DNA of 15,568 nt, from contig NZ_JAUDRJ010000001.1 in assembly GCF_030382115.1 (NCBI RefSeq), positions 9,848-25,415 of the forward strand. Direction: 5' to 3'. Both the position numbers and the translations under genes were made by a program. The stretch is from Nostoc sp. GT001. Its GTDB lineage: Bacteria > Cyanobacteriota > Cyanobacteriia > Cyanobacteriales > Nostocaceae. Every line of letters begins with the position of its first letter. Position 1 is the stretch's first letter. Shown piece after piece: positions 1 to 5,487 of this stretch. The notes beneath the pieces are model-generated. The model saw nothing but the letters and a program-made list of their open reading frames with translations. It was not told the origin of the DNA and searched no databases.

Positions 1-354
1 TCGCAGCATCCGATGCCTAATAGAATGTGGAGGATTCTTGAAAAACCGTTTTAAATCCCGACTCTTAACGAGGTAATTTGTCGCAGAACGCCGAATAGCT
101 TTGAGCCAGCCTCGTTTTACCCATTTAGCTACAGTACAGGGATTCAATGAAAGAGCTTGAGCAATTTGGCTACAACTATAATTGTCGAGAGTGGGACGTG
201 CAGAATAACCCAACGCATAGAGCTTTTTATGAACAGCTAAAGTTGTGCGATGATAGCCTCGTCTTCTAAGTCTGTATGCTATCTGTTTAGGTGTGTAAGC
301 TTCAGACATTTCATTAAGAATTTCTAACTCTTGGGGAGTCCATTTTTTCTTCAT
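1..354 (-). CDS. Myb/SANT-like plus helix-turn-helix DNA-binding protein, 3' part cut by window edge
   Basis: Reading leftward from the ATG at 354-352, an uninterrupted frame of 118 codons runs off the left edge. It is preceded by a strong Shine-Dalgarno (GGAGG on the minus strand, 366-362) about 7 bases from the start. Residues 4-50 (begins WTPQELEILNEM) look like a Myb/SANT-type three-helix DNA-binding domain. Residues 57-95 (SCSQIAQALSLNPCTVAKWVKRG) look like an excisionase/MerR-like helix-turn-helix in which the recognition helix is followed by a basic wing. Proteins of this kind occur on phages and mobile elements as regulators or recombination accessory factors. I infer DNA binding only; the target and the C-terminus are not visible. 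It lies downstream of the minus-strand unknown genes but has its own ribosome site and is separated from them by a hairpin. Confidence 0.72.
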   Translation of the reverse strand, partial: MKKKWTPQELEILNEMSEAYTPKQIAYRLRRRGYHRTTLAVHKKLYALGYSARPTLDNYSCSQIAQALSLNPCTVAKWVKRGWLKAIRRSATNYLVKSRDLKRFFKNPPHSIRHRMLR

Positions 355-460
355 TTGTTAACCTCCAGAATTGCTGGTAGAAATATTTAGAGGGACTTGC
401 TTGATTTACTGATTAATCGATTGCAACAAATTTTCATTACTCGTTTTTGCTGCTAATTTA

Positions 461-494
461 TGTAGTGGCGATTCAAAGGTGAATCGCCGTTGTA
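461..494. repeat. Cyanobacterial small dispersed repeat hairpin, possible terminator of the minus-strand operon
   Basis: Perfect 9-bp arms GGCGATTCA (467-475) and TGAATCGCC (480-488) enclose a four-base loop, and TGTAG (461-465) flanks the left side. This resembles the TGTAG-GGCGATT...AATCGCC palindromes scattered through Nostoc-type genomes. It lies just after the stop of the last minus-strand gene (503), so it could end that transcript, although no clear U-run follows on that strand. Confidence 0.6.
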
Positions 495-502
495 GTATCT
501 AA

Positions 503-1261
503 TTACCGCTTGTTACCTTGCGGCATAGCTGTCTGATTCTGCGCTTGCAGAGATGCCCTCGCCTCAGTCTCGGAAACCGGGGGTAATGCTGGTGCAGTGA
601 CAGCATTACTAGCCCAGCGTTCATACGTTTCATTCGTTACCCAATGAACTGTTGCCCCAGATTCCGCACCACTACGAATCATTTCGGCTGCAACGAGCGC
701 GTCTTTTTCAAAGTCAGACTGTGGGTTACGGTACGACCATTGGATGAACCAGTACGTTCCTAGCGCTCCCTCTACCTTCTGGAACTCGGCGCAGAAGATG
801 TAGTTTTTGAGGACAGATGCGATCGCCGTATAGCAAAATTCTTTTGGATCTCCCGGCATCCCTTCCTCGCACCACGATTGAAATGCGCGATGGGCAAAGT
901 GATTGTAGAGTCCAGCGAAATTGTCTTTACTGCGGCGATGGATTAAGAAACTAAGCAGCATCGAAGCTGGCCCTTTAAACTGGTCTTTGAGTCCTCCTGC
1001 CACTGGAATTACCCACAGTTCAGTAAATGGTTCGTTGGTGAAGTTCTCGTTAATAGTCAAGGCACGGTCAGGGCGGGATATAGCGATCGCAAAGTCTGCC
1101 TTATTTCCCTTGAGATATCCTCCGGCTTGTGCTTCTAAAATCGTCAGCTTTGGAGGGCAATCTAAAAGGAATTGCCCGTACTCTTTAGCGCAATTCGCTT
1201 GCAGTTTAGGTTGGCTAGGTGGGATGAGAAAAACGCTGTTATTGATTTTGATAGTTTCCAT
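503..1261 (-). CDS. Hypothetical protein, 252 aa
   Basis: I do not recognise this protein. It has no signal peptide and no evident membrane segment; composition is that of a soluble mixed alpha/beta protein. Residues 80-140 contain a core rich in aromatic residues (ELWVIPVAGG, then LIHRRSKDNFAGLYNHFAHRAFQSW), and residues 165-175 read GTYWFIQWSYR. The last 40 residues are low-complexity (Ala/Gln/Glu/Pro rich) and probably disordered. It is the last gene of a run of closely spaced minus-strand genes, 45 bases after the preceding one, and has no clear Shine-Dalgarno, so it is probably translated from the shared transcript. The HIP1 sites and codon use fit a cyanobacterial host. Function unknown; by context a plasmid or phage-island accessory protein. 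Confidence 0.7.
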   Translation of the reverse strand: METIKINNSVFLIPPSQPKLQANCAKEYGQFLLDCPPKLTILEAQAGGYLKGNKADFAIAISRPDRALTINENFTNEPFTELWVIPVAGGLKDQFKGPASMLLSFLIHRRSKDNFAGLYNHFAHRAFQSWCEEGMPGDPKEFCYTAIASVLKNYIFCAEFQKVEGALGTYWFIQWSYRNPQSDFEKDALVAAEMIRSGAESGATVHWVTNETYERWASNAVTAPALPPVSETEARASLQAQNQTAMPQGNKR

Positions 1262-1305
1262 GTGTGCAAAGTGATGGCTGTGTTTGTTTGAATGAGTTAA
1301 TGGGC

Positions 1306-1524
1306 TTAGTTCGTCGGCAATTTGTCAGAATCTTGTGTAATTGTCAGCAAAAAACCGTGTTTGGTATTCTGCACTCGTACTAGTTCTCTATCGAGTAATG
1401 ATTGGATTACTGTTCGTGAGAAATTAATGCTGTGCAAAGGAGCAGAACCACCATAGCGGCGCAAGAAAAGCAGCAGGCTAGCAGCCGCCGTGAGGTCAGA
1501 GCAGTTTTTGAGCGATTTAGCCAT
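1306..1524 (-). CDS. Small hypothetical protein, possibly winged-helix-like, 72 aa
   Basis: The ATG at 1524 is preceded by GGAGG on the minus strand about 8 bases upstream, inside the end of the gene before it. The two frames overlap by 8 bases, which supports translational coupling. The centre (FLRRYGGSAPLHSINFSRTV, then IQSLLDRELVRVQNTKHGFL) has the rhythm of a small winged helix: a short helix, a serine-rich turn, a recognition-like helix and a beta hairpin. That is a pattern-based guess, not a family match. No catalytic motif is visible. The strong ribosome site and tight overlap make it more credible as a gene than its length suggests. Confidence 0.6.
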   Translation of the reverse strand: MAKSLKNCSDLTAAASLLLFLRRYGGSAPLHSINFSRTVIQSLLDRELVRVQNTKHGFLLTITQDSDKLPTN

Positions 1525-1843
1525 CAGCTAGACCTCCAGGAATTGCTTTTAATTCGTACTTAAGCAGTTCAAGTTGGCGTAGACATTTTCCTATTTCAGT
1601 CTGAATCTCTGCTCTCAATTCCTGCGGTGTCAGTAATTTAATCTCGTTCTCTAAGTGATTTCCTTCATCAATGGAATTGATGTCAGGCATGACGATGTAC
1701 CGCCAGCCTTCGCCATATTCATGTGTTAAAAGACTATCGCTTAGGTAATACTTGATGCCGATGATAATTCCCTGCTCTGTACGTTGTCCTAAAGTAAAAC
1801 GAGGGTATTTCCAACCGTGTGGAATGGTGATTGTTGGTTGCAT
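1517..1843 (-). CDS. Hypothetical cyanobacterial protein, 108 aa
   Basis: Residues 8-55 (PHGWKYPRFTLGQRTEQGII, then GIKYYLSDSLLTHEYGEGWR) look like a small beta-barrel of the type that opens many short cyanobacterial mobile-element proteins. Residues 70-104 (LLTPQELRAEIQTEIGKCLR, then QLELLKYELKAI) form a heptad-like amphipathic helix that could mediate oligomerisation. I cannot assign a function. It starts 21 bases after the preceding gene's stop and overlaps the next by 8 bases, so it belongs to the same transcript. No good Shine-Dalgarno is visible before the ATG at 1843. Confidence 0.65.
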   Translation of the reverse strand: MQPTITIPHGWKYPRFTLGQRTEQGIIIGIKYYLSDSLLTHEYGEGWRYIVMPDINSIDEGNHLENEIKLLTPQELRAEIQTEIGKCLRQLELLKYELKAIPGGLADG

Positions 1844-1864
1844 GGTTGTAATTGTTGAAGTTGA

Positions 1865-2197
1865 CTATGCTGCTATGGCTTTATCTGTAACTCTGGATTT
1901 ATTTGCTACTTTCATGAAGTCATCCAACCCAACTGCTGCTTCTGCTGCTTGAGCGTACCGAATCTGATCCATAGCGTTAGACCAGTGGGTAATATGCTGA
2001 AATATCACCCCAATCATGGAATCACCCTTATAGACTCGATAATTTTTGGGGCAGGCTCCATTGACGTAAACGAGCGTGTAACCAGGGATTTCGATAATCT
2101 CTGCATTCGGGTCTGTTGGCGGTAGACAAATTTTCTCTGGTGAATCATCCAACTCGGCTACTTGAAGAGAGGGCGTAGTTTCTGTGGTATATGCCAT
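1865..2197 (-). CDS. Hypothetical protein, 110 aa
   Basis: This is a small acidic soluble protein with no recognised domain. The N-terminal 30 residues are probably disordered (Thr, Ser, Glu and Pro rich). Residues 38-75 alternate hydrophobic and polar residues like a beta-sheet (PGYTLVYVNGACPKNYRVYK, then GDSMIGVIFQHITHW), followed by a helix containing AQAAEAAVGLDDFMKVA. The pattern Tyr-x(7)-Ile-Gly-x-Ile...Trp...Ala-x-x-Ala resembles the C-terminus of the preceding gene's product, so the two may be distant paralogues. GGTAAC about 9 bases before the ATG is at best a weak ribosome site. Function unknown. Confidence 0.62.
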   Translation of the reverse strand: MAYTTETTPSLQVAELDDSPEKICLPPTDPNAEIIEIPGYTLVYVNGACPKNYRVYKGDSMIGVIFQHITHWSNAMDQIRYAQAAEAAVGLDDFMKVANKSRVTDKAIAA

Positions 2198-2227
2198 TGT
2201 GATGTTTGTTACCTATTACACTGTAGA

Positions 2228-2259
2228 GGCGATTACAATTGTCTTGATGTGCAATCGCC
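2228..2259. repeat. Second GGCGATT/AATCGCC hairpin between two minus-strand genes
   Basis: GGCGATT (2228-2234) and AATCGCC (2253-2259) are perfect 7-bp arms, and TGTAGA (2222-2227) precedes the left arm as at the copy near 461. The 18-base loop contains the small palindrome ACAATTGT. It fills most of the 78-base gap between the genes at 2276 and 2197 and may stabilise or attenuate the polycistronic message. Confidence 0.5.
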
Positions 2260-2275
2260 CTTTTAATGTCAGTGG

Positions 2276-2878
2276 TTACGCTGCTACAGTCGATCGGACT
2301 CCCAAAAACGTAATCGCTTCTTCTGCACTCGATGCGAATCTGTTCATGCCGTATGTGCGCGGTCTAGAATACCAGCCTTGGTAATTGCAACCGATGTAGC
2401 CTACTAGCAGATTATTTCGGTAAAGTTTAGTACTGAAGGATAACCAATCAATCTGGGGATGCCACAGGTTGAACTTGACACAAGCTTCTTCTAATTCATC
2501 GCTGAGGCGTTCATTGCGCTCCAATGGAGTTTCTGGAAGTGTCGCTTTGACTTCTGCAACTCTTTTTGCGAACCAGTCACGGTCGAATGGCAGTCGTCCA
2601 CCATCAAAGAATTGCACCCATACGGTGATTCCGCCTTCTATCCAGATTGTGCGAACTGATTCGGGTTCAACTTCGATAATCTCAGCAATGATGTGGCGAT
2701 CGCGAAATGTCAGAAAGTCTTGGGTTGAGGCTATAGCTTGGGCTTGGGTTTCGATGTAGTTGTCGAGTTCAGCTTGGGCTAGGGCTTGCTCATCTCTGCG
2801 AGGGGCATCAGCAAATGTGATTAGTGTGTTGAGATTGAAGCTTGGAGGTGCTTGCTCTGTATAGGTTGAATGCGTCAT
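2276..2878 (-). CDS. Hypothetical protein, 200 aa, first gene of the minus-strand operon
   Basis: The ATG at 2878 has an AGGAA ribosome site about 8 bases upstream and lies roughly 95 bases downstream of the inferred transcription start of the promoter at 2980-3008. Residues 25-55 are helical and Ala/Gln/Glu rich. Residues 60-100 look like a beta-rich region (IAEIIEVEPESVRTIWIEGG, then ITVWVQFFDGGRLPFD). Residues 100-135 are a charged helix, and the end (LYRNNLLVGYIGCNYQGWYS) is another beta segment before a short helix. No motif identifies an enzyme and no membrane segment is seen. As the promoter-proximal gene of a divergent, apparently operator-controlled operon, it may serve the same element as the RHH regulator, but its role is unknown. 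Confidence 0.68.
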   Translation of the reverse strand: MTHSTYTEQAPPSFNLNTLITFADAPRRDEQALAQAELDNYIETQAQAIASTQDFLTFRDRHIIAEIIEVEPESVRTIWIEGGITVWVQFFDGGRLPFDRDWFAKRVAEVKATLPETPLERNERLSDELEEACVKFNLWHPQIDWLSFSTKLYRNNLLVGYIGCNYQGWYSRPRTYGMNRFASSAEEAITFLGVRSTVAA

Positions 2879-2979
2879 AATTATATTCCTGACTCATGCT
2901 TTGGGTTAGGTTTTCACAAAGGGCGATCGCTTCGTTGTCCAGACTGCGGCGGTCGTCTTTTGTTTAGGCTTATAAATAT

Positions 2980-3008
2980 AGTATAGTGTCTGTTATCCCA
3001 TTTGTCAA
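2980..3008 (-). promoter_or_regulatory. Near-consensus sigma-70-type promoter for the minus-strand operon
   Basis: On the minus strand TTGACA (3008-3003) is separated by exactly 17 bases from TATACT (2985-2980). The -35 is a perfect consensus and the -10 matches 5 of 6 (TATAAT). It faces the gene starting at 2878. The 17-base spacer contains the whole left arm of the inverted repeat at 2991-3023, so a bound repressor would block polymerase. Confidence 0.75.
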
Positions 3009-3023
3009 TACAGTGGGATAACA
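2991..3023. promoter_or_regulatory. Perfect 10-bp inverted repeat, probable operator of the RHH regulator
   Basis: TGTTATCCCA (2991-3000) and TGGGATAACA (3014-3023) are exact reverse complements separated by 13 bases, in the divergent region between the minus-strand operon and the RHH gene. The left arm lies inside the promoter spacer and the right arm lies just behind its -35. A third copy of the half-site, TGGGATAACA, occurs at 3448-3457 upstream of the 569-aa gene. Position and recurrence support a regulator binding site; the RHH protein encoded next to it is the obvious candidate by inference. Confidence 0.7.
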
Positions 3024-3101
3024 AAATATAAATACTTGGGAGTACACTTGTTAATACAAGGGTTTCGCTGATAGCGTTGATCAAGAAAAGAGGAAAGTAC
3101 T

Positions 3102-3314
3102 ATGACTGAATCAAGGCTAAATATCAGGATTTCACCAGAAAAGAAGGATGCTTTTTACCAAAAGGTCAAGGAAGAAGGTAAGAACGCTACCGATGTCCTG
3201 CTTGATTTAATTGAGCAATATCTGGGTAACAAAGCTGAGTCTGGCGATATTGTGGAGCTAAAGCACAGAGTCGCAAAATTAGAAGAGTTAGTATTGGGGG
3301 AAACTGCCGCCTGA
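3102..3314 (+). CDS. Ribbon-helix-helix regulator with short coiled coil, 70 aa
   Basis: Residues 4-10 (RLNIRIS) form the DNA-contacting beta strand, residues 12-25 the first helix and residues 28-42 the second helix (NATDVLLDLIEQYL), the classic Arc/CopG/ParD-type fold that binds DNA as a dimer. Residues 48-66 (GDIVELKHRVAKLEELVLG) are a heptad coiled coil. The ATG has an AAGAGG ribosome site 8 bases upstream (3088-3093). Such proteins repress plasmid copy-number, partition or toxin-antitoxin genes and often their own promoter; the perfect inverted repeat at 2991-3023 is a likely target. The frame ends at TGA 3312-3314, inside a hairpin, while a neighbouring frame continues with 25 more coiled-coil residues, so this protein may be a shortened version of a longer ancestor. 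Confidence 0.82.
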   Translation: MTESRLNIRISPEKKDAFYQKVKEEGKNATDVLLDLIEQYLGNKAESGDIVELKHRVAKLEELVLGETAA

Positions 3315-3338
3315 GAGAAGAGAACGAATCTCTCAGGC
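3309..3338 (+). other. 10-bp perfect stem-loop over the RHH stop codon
   Basis: GCCTGAGAGA (3309-3318) and TCTCTCAGGC (3329-3338) pair perfectly around a 10-base loop. The stop codon TGA of the RHH gene (3312-3314) lies in the left arm. No U-run follows, so it is not a standard terminator. It could slow ribosomes at the end of the frame or protect the message. Confidence 0.6.
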
Positions 3339-3391
3339 AATTACTAGAAAAACTAAAAGAAATGCTCAAGGAAAAACCCGCCAACCAATAG
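3312..3391 (+). pseudogene. Out-of-frame coiled-coil tail of the RHH gene
   Basis: One base back from the RHH frame, codons from 3311 read LREENESLRQLLEKLKEMLK and then EKPANQ before TAG at 3389-3391. Leucines at heptad-like spacing and alternating Glu/Lys make this a convincing leucine zipper that continues the coiled coil ending the RHH protein. There is no start codon near its beginning. A single extra base in the five-G run at 3296-3300 would fuse both parts into a protein of about 97 aa. Either the run lost one G, or ribosomes or polymerase slip there, or the base is a sequence error. Confidence 0.55.
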
Positions 3392-3399
3392 GCGGGTTT
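3374..3399 (+). terminator. Probable terminator hairpin after the RHH gene
   Basis: AAACCCGCC (3374-3382) and GGCGGGTTT (3391-3399) form a perfect 9-bp GC-rich stem with an 8-base loop (AACCAATA). The right arm ends in TTT and is followed by ACTGCTTT, so the U-tract is weak. It overlaps the end of the out-of-frame coiled-coil tail and separates the RHH transcript from the 569-aa gene. Confidence 0.62.
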
Positions 3400-3672
3400 A
3401 CTGCTTTAAAGGTGTTGCATCTTTTGTGATGATACTGTGCTAACATTTGGGATAACAAACGTATTCTGTAAAAGTGTCACATCCCACATGGAAGTGGCGC
3501 ATCTGTACCATCTGTGAGAACAGTTGGCTACAGGCAGTAAACAGGGGGTATAGCTAGTTCCTATACACCTCAAAATATGTTTTGTGCCTTTCAAAATTTG
3601 GAGAAAACTAAACCCTTGAGTTAGTGCCTCAAAAACATTGCTCTTTGGTCAGTCTCACAAATTGCACAGTTC
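3400..3672. promoter_or_regulatory. Regulatory gap before the 569-aa gene, with a third operator half-site
   Basis: I see no gene here. The stretch holds TGGGATAACA (3448-3457), identical to one arm of the operator at 2991-3023, with a possible -10 (TATTCT, 3462-3467) just after it. A small inverted repeat GTATAG/CTATAC lies at 3548-3566. The 11-base word CTGTACCATCT occurs at 3503-3513 and again at 3701-3711. This suggests that the RHH regulator, or whatever binds the inverted repeat, also controls the next gene. Confidence 0.45.
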
Positions 3673-5382
3673 ATGATCAATAAAACAATATCAAATCGCC
3701 CTGTACCATCTACAGTGGCTAATTTTGTTCGCCCATATAAGCAGTTTTTTACGGGTTATGCAGCACATATAGGTAAAACCATGCTGACACTAAACCGTTC
3801 CGAGACAACATCAGCACTCGATTACAACAACCTCAACACCAGCATCCAGGAAACCTTCACCGCCATCGATAGGTTCGAGTGGCAAGCGGTAGATGAAATC
3901 CTACTGATGCGGGAACAACAACTTTACCTGCAAGCTGGATATAAAAGCTTTGAAGAATACTGCCAGCGTGAATTATACGCCTGGGGTGGATATCGACGAA
4001 TCAACCAACTGCTAGGAGCTAAAAAGGTCATAGACGTAGTTGGCGAGTTGGGGGGACACATTAAGAATGAGCGTCAGGCTCGTCCGTTACTTCGCTTAGT
4101 TAAAGAACCAGAGAAACTAAAACAAGCTGTAGCGATCGCTCTGAAAGATAACCCGTCTCCTGGTGAATCAGACTTTGCTGCTGCTGCCCAAAAAGTGGTT
4201 CCTCAACTTCCACGCAAAAAGCAATCTATTCAGGAACCATTGGTTCCCAAAACTCAAGAACCAGTGGTTCCTCAAAAAGCCATTGTCACAGTTTCACAAC
4301 AGTCACACCCAAGGTATGGAGAATCGGGAACCATTGAGGCAGACGCACCAAATCGCTGGCAGCAGATTGTGACTTTTCCTGATGGTGAAAGGCTTTTGGT
4401 CAACAACACCGATTTGGATGCCTCAAGCGTTCCTTTTCCCAGAGAGCGCACTTACCCTACAGAATATGCCGAAGCGATCGCTGCACTCAAAGAGCAACAT
4501 AAGCTTGAGTTAGAGAGACTTTCCCAGGAATTGAGGATTGGTTTGCAAACAGAAGCCACAACCAGAGCCGAAGCCCAGGTACAAGAACAAATTCAATCTC
4601 TGCAACAACTATTCAAGCAACAGAAAGAAGAAAATGTTCAGTTACAGCAACGCCTCTTGGAGATGGAAGGATTACGGAAACTGGAGATTGAGAATCAACA
4701 ACTCCAGCAACGTATTCAGGAATTGGAACACGCCGTAGAGCAACGTCCCTCGCAACAGTGGGGAAATACCATGACCCAGCAAGCTACCAAAGTTTTGAAT
4801 AAGCAAGTTAAACAAGCTCTAGAGAAAACCATTGATTTGCGATCGCTAGCAGTTGAACCCCCAAAAGAGAATGCACAAGAATGCTTACGGTTGATGGGCA
4901 TGGCTTTGAAGAATCTTGCTAGTGCCATGAACAACACCCAAGCGTTAGAAGCTGCGGCAATCATTTTAGGCAGTGAACCTACACCATCAGCGATCGCATA
5001 TCGAGCCGAGCAATTAGAAATGTTGCCCCAGGCAGTTAGTGACATTAGGGCAGTGCTAGCTAAACCTGGGTGTACTTGGGAGGACTATTGGGCAGTAGCG
5101 CAAGAGTATGAGGTAATCAAACAGGACTACTGGGCGGAATTGACCAATGAGGAAACAAAGTTAATTACCGCACTCCAGAACGCATCATCTCAACCCGACA
5201 CTATTGGCGTTGGTTCTATCGTTGCTCACGCCGACCCATACCGCACTTTGTATGTGGAAAGGGGTGAGGTGGTGCAAGATTTAGGCGAAGAAATGGTGGT
5301 TGCATGGGATCACTGGAAGGAGCAATCGAAAAAGACTGACAGGTATTCACGAGACGAGTTGCGATTCTGGCAACCTCAATAG
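3673..5382 (+). CDS. Plasmid-type coiled-coil protein with ParB-like-looking N-terminal region, 569 aa
   Basis: Residues about 55-180 form a conserved helical domain (AIDRFEWQAVDEILLMREQQ, then SFEEYCQRELYAWGGYRRIN, with NERQARPLLRLV further on), a pattern I associate with cyanobacterial plasmid-maintenance proteins. Its use of an ERQARPL-type helix recalls ParB/KorB DNA-binding regions, but no ParB nuclease motif is seen. Residues 180-205 are a Pro/Val/Gln linker, 212-248 a small beta module (SHPRYGESGTIEADAPNRWQ), 265-357 a long Gln/Glu-rich coiled coil, 365-500 helical, and 512-569 a second beta module (GSIVAHADPYRTLYVERGEV). A partition, nucleoid-binding or replication-control role is inferred. 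The start is uncertain: no ribosome site precedes 3673, whereas the ATG at 3781 (residue 37) has AGG at a fair distance and begins where the sequence looks conserved. Confidence 0.72.
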   Translation: MINKTISNRPVPSTVANFVRPYKQFFTGYAAHIGKTMLTLNRSETTSALDYNNLNTSIQETFTAIDRFEWQAVDEILLMREQQLYLQAGYKSFEEYCQRELYAWGGYRRINQLLGAKKVIDVVGELGGHIKNERQARPLLRLVKEPEKLKQAVAIALKDNPSPGESDFAAAAQKVVPQLPRKKQSIQEPLVPKTQEPVVPQKAIVTVSQQSHPRYGESGTIEADAPNRWQQIVTFPDGERLLVNNTDLDASSVPFPRERTYPTEYAEAIAALKEQHKLELERLSQELRIGLQTEATTRAEAQVQEQIQSLQQLFKQQKEENVQLQQRLLEMEGLRKLEIENQQLQQRIQELEHAVEQRPSQQWGNTMTQQATKVLNKQVKQALEKTIDLRSLAVEPPKENAQECLRLMGMALKNLASAMNNTQALEAAAIILGSEPTPSAIAYRAEQLEMLPQAVSDIRAVLAKPGCTWEDYWAVAQEYEVIKQDYWAELTNEETKLITALQNASSQPDTIGVGSIVAHADPYRTLYVERGEVVQDLGEEMVVAWDHWKEQSKKTDRYSRDELRFWQPQ

Positions 5383-5487
5383 GTTTTCAGTGTACTGATA
5401 ATTTTTTAGACAACTAAACGCAAGTACCAAACCCTGGAATCACTGTAGGGAAAATTCGGTGCGTCAATATAAACAGGAGATTGTAAA

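Noticed and set aside
921..1274. A 117-codon plus-strand frame opposite the 252-aa gene
   Set aside because: It lies entirely antisense to a better-supported gene, has no ribosome site and no recognisable domain.
3406..3594. A 62-codon minus-strand frame in the gap before the 569-aa gene
   Set aside because: Its composition is not protein-like, it has no ribosome site, and it covers an operator half-site and other small repeats that suggest regulatory DNA.
4225..4275. Small palindromes GGAACC-ATT-GGTTCC and GAACC-AGT-GGTTC in the 569-aa gene
   Set aside because: They follow from a repeated Glu-Pro-x-Val-Pro linker encoded by similar codons, so the protein repeat explains them.
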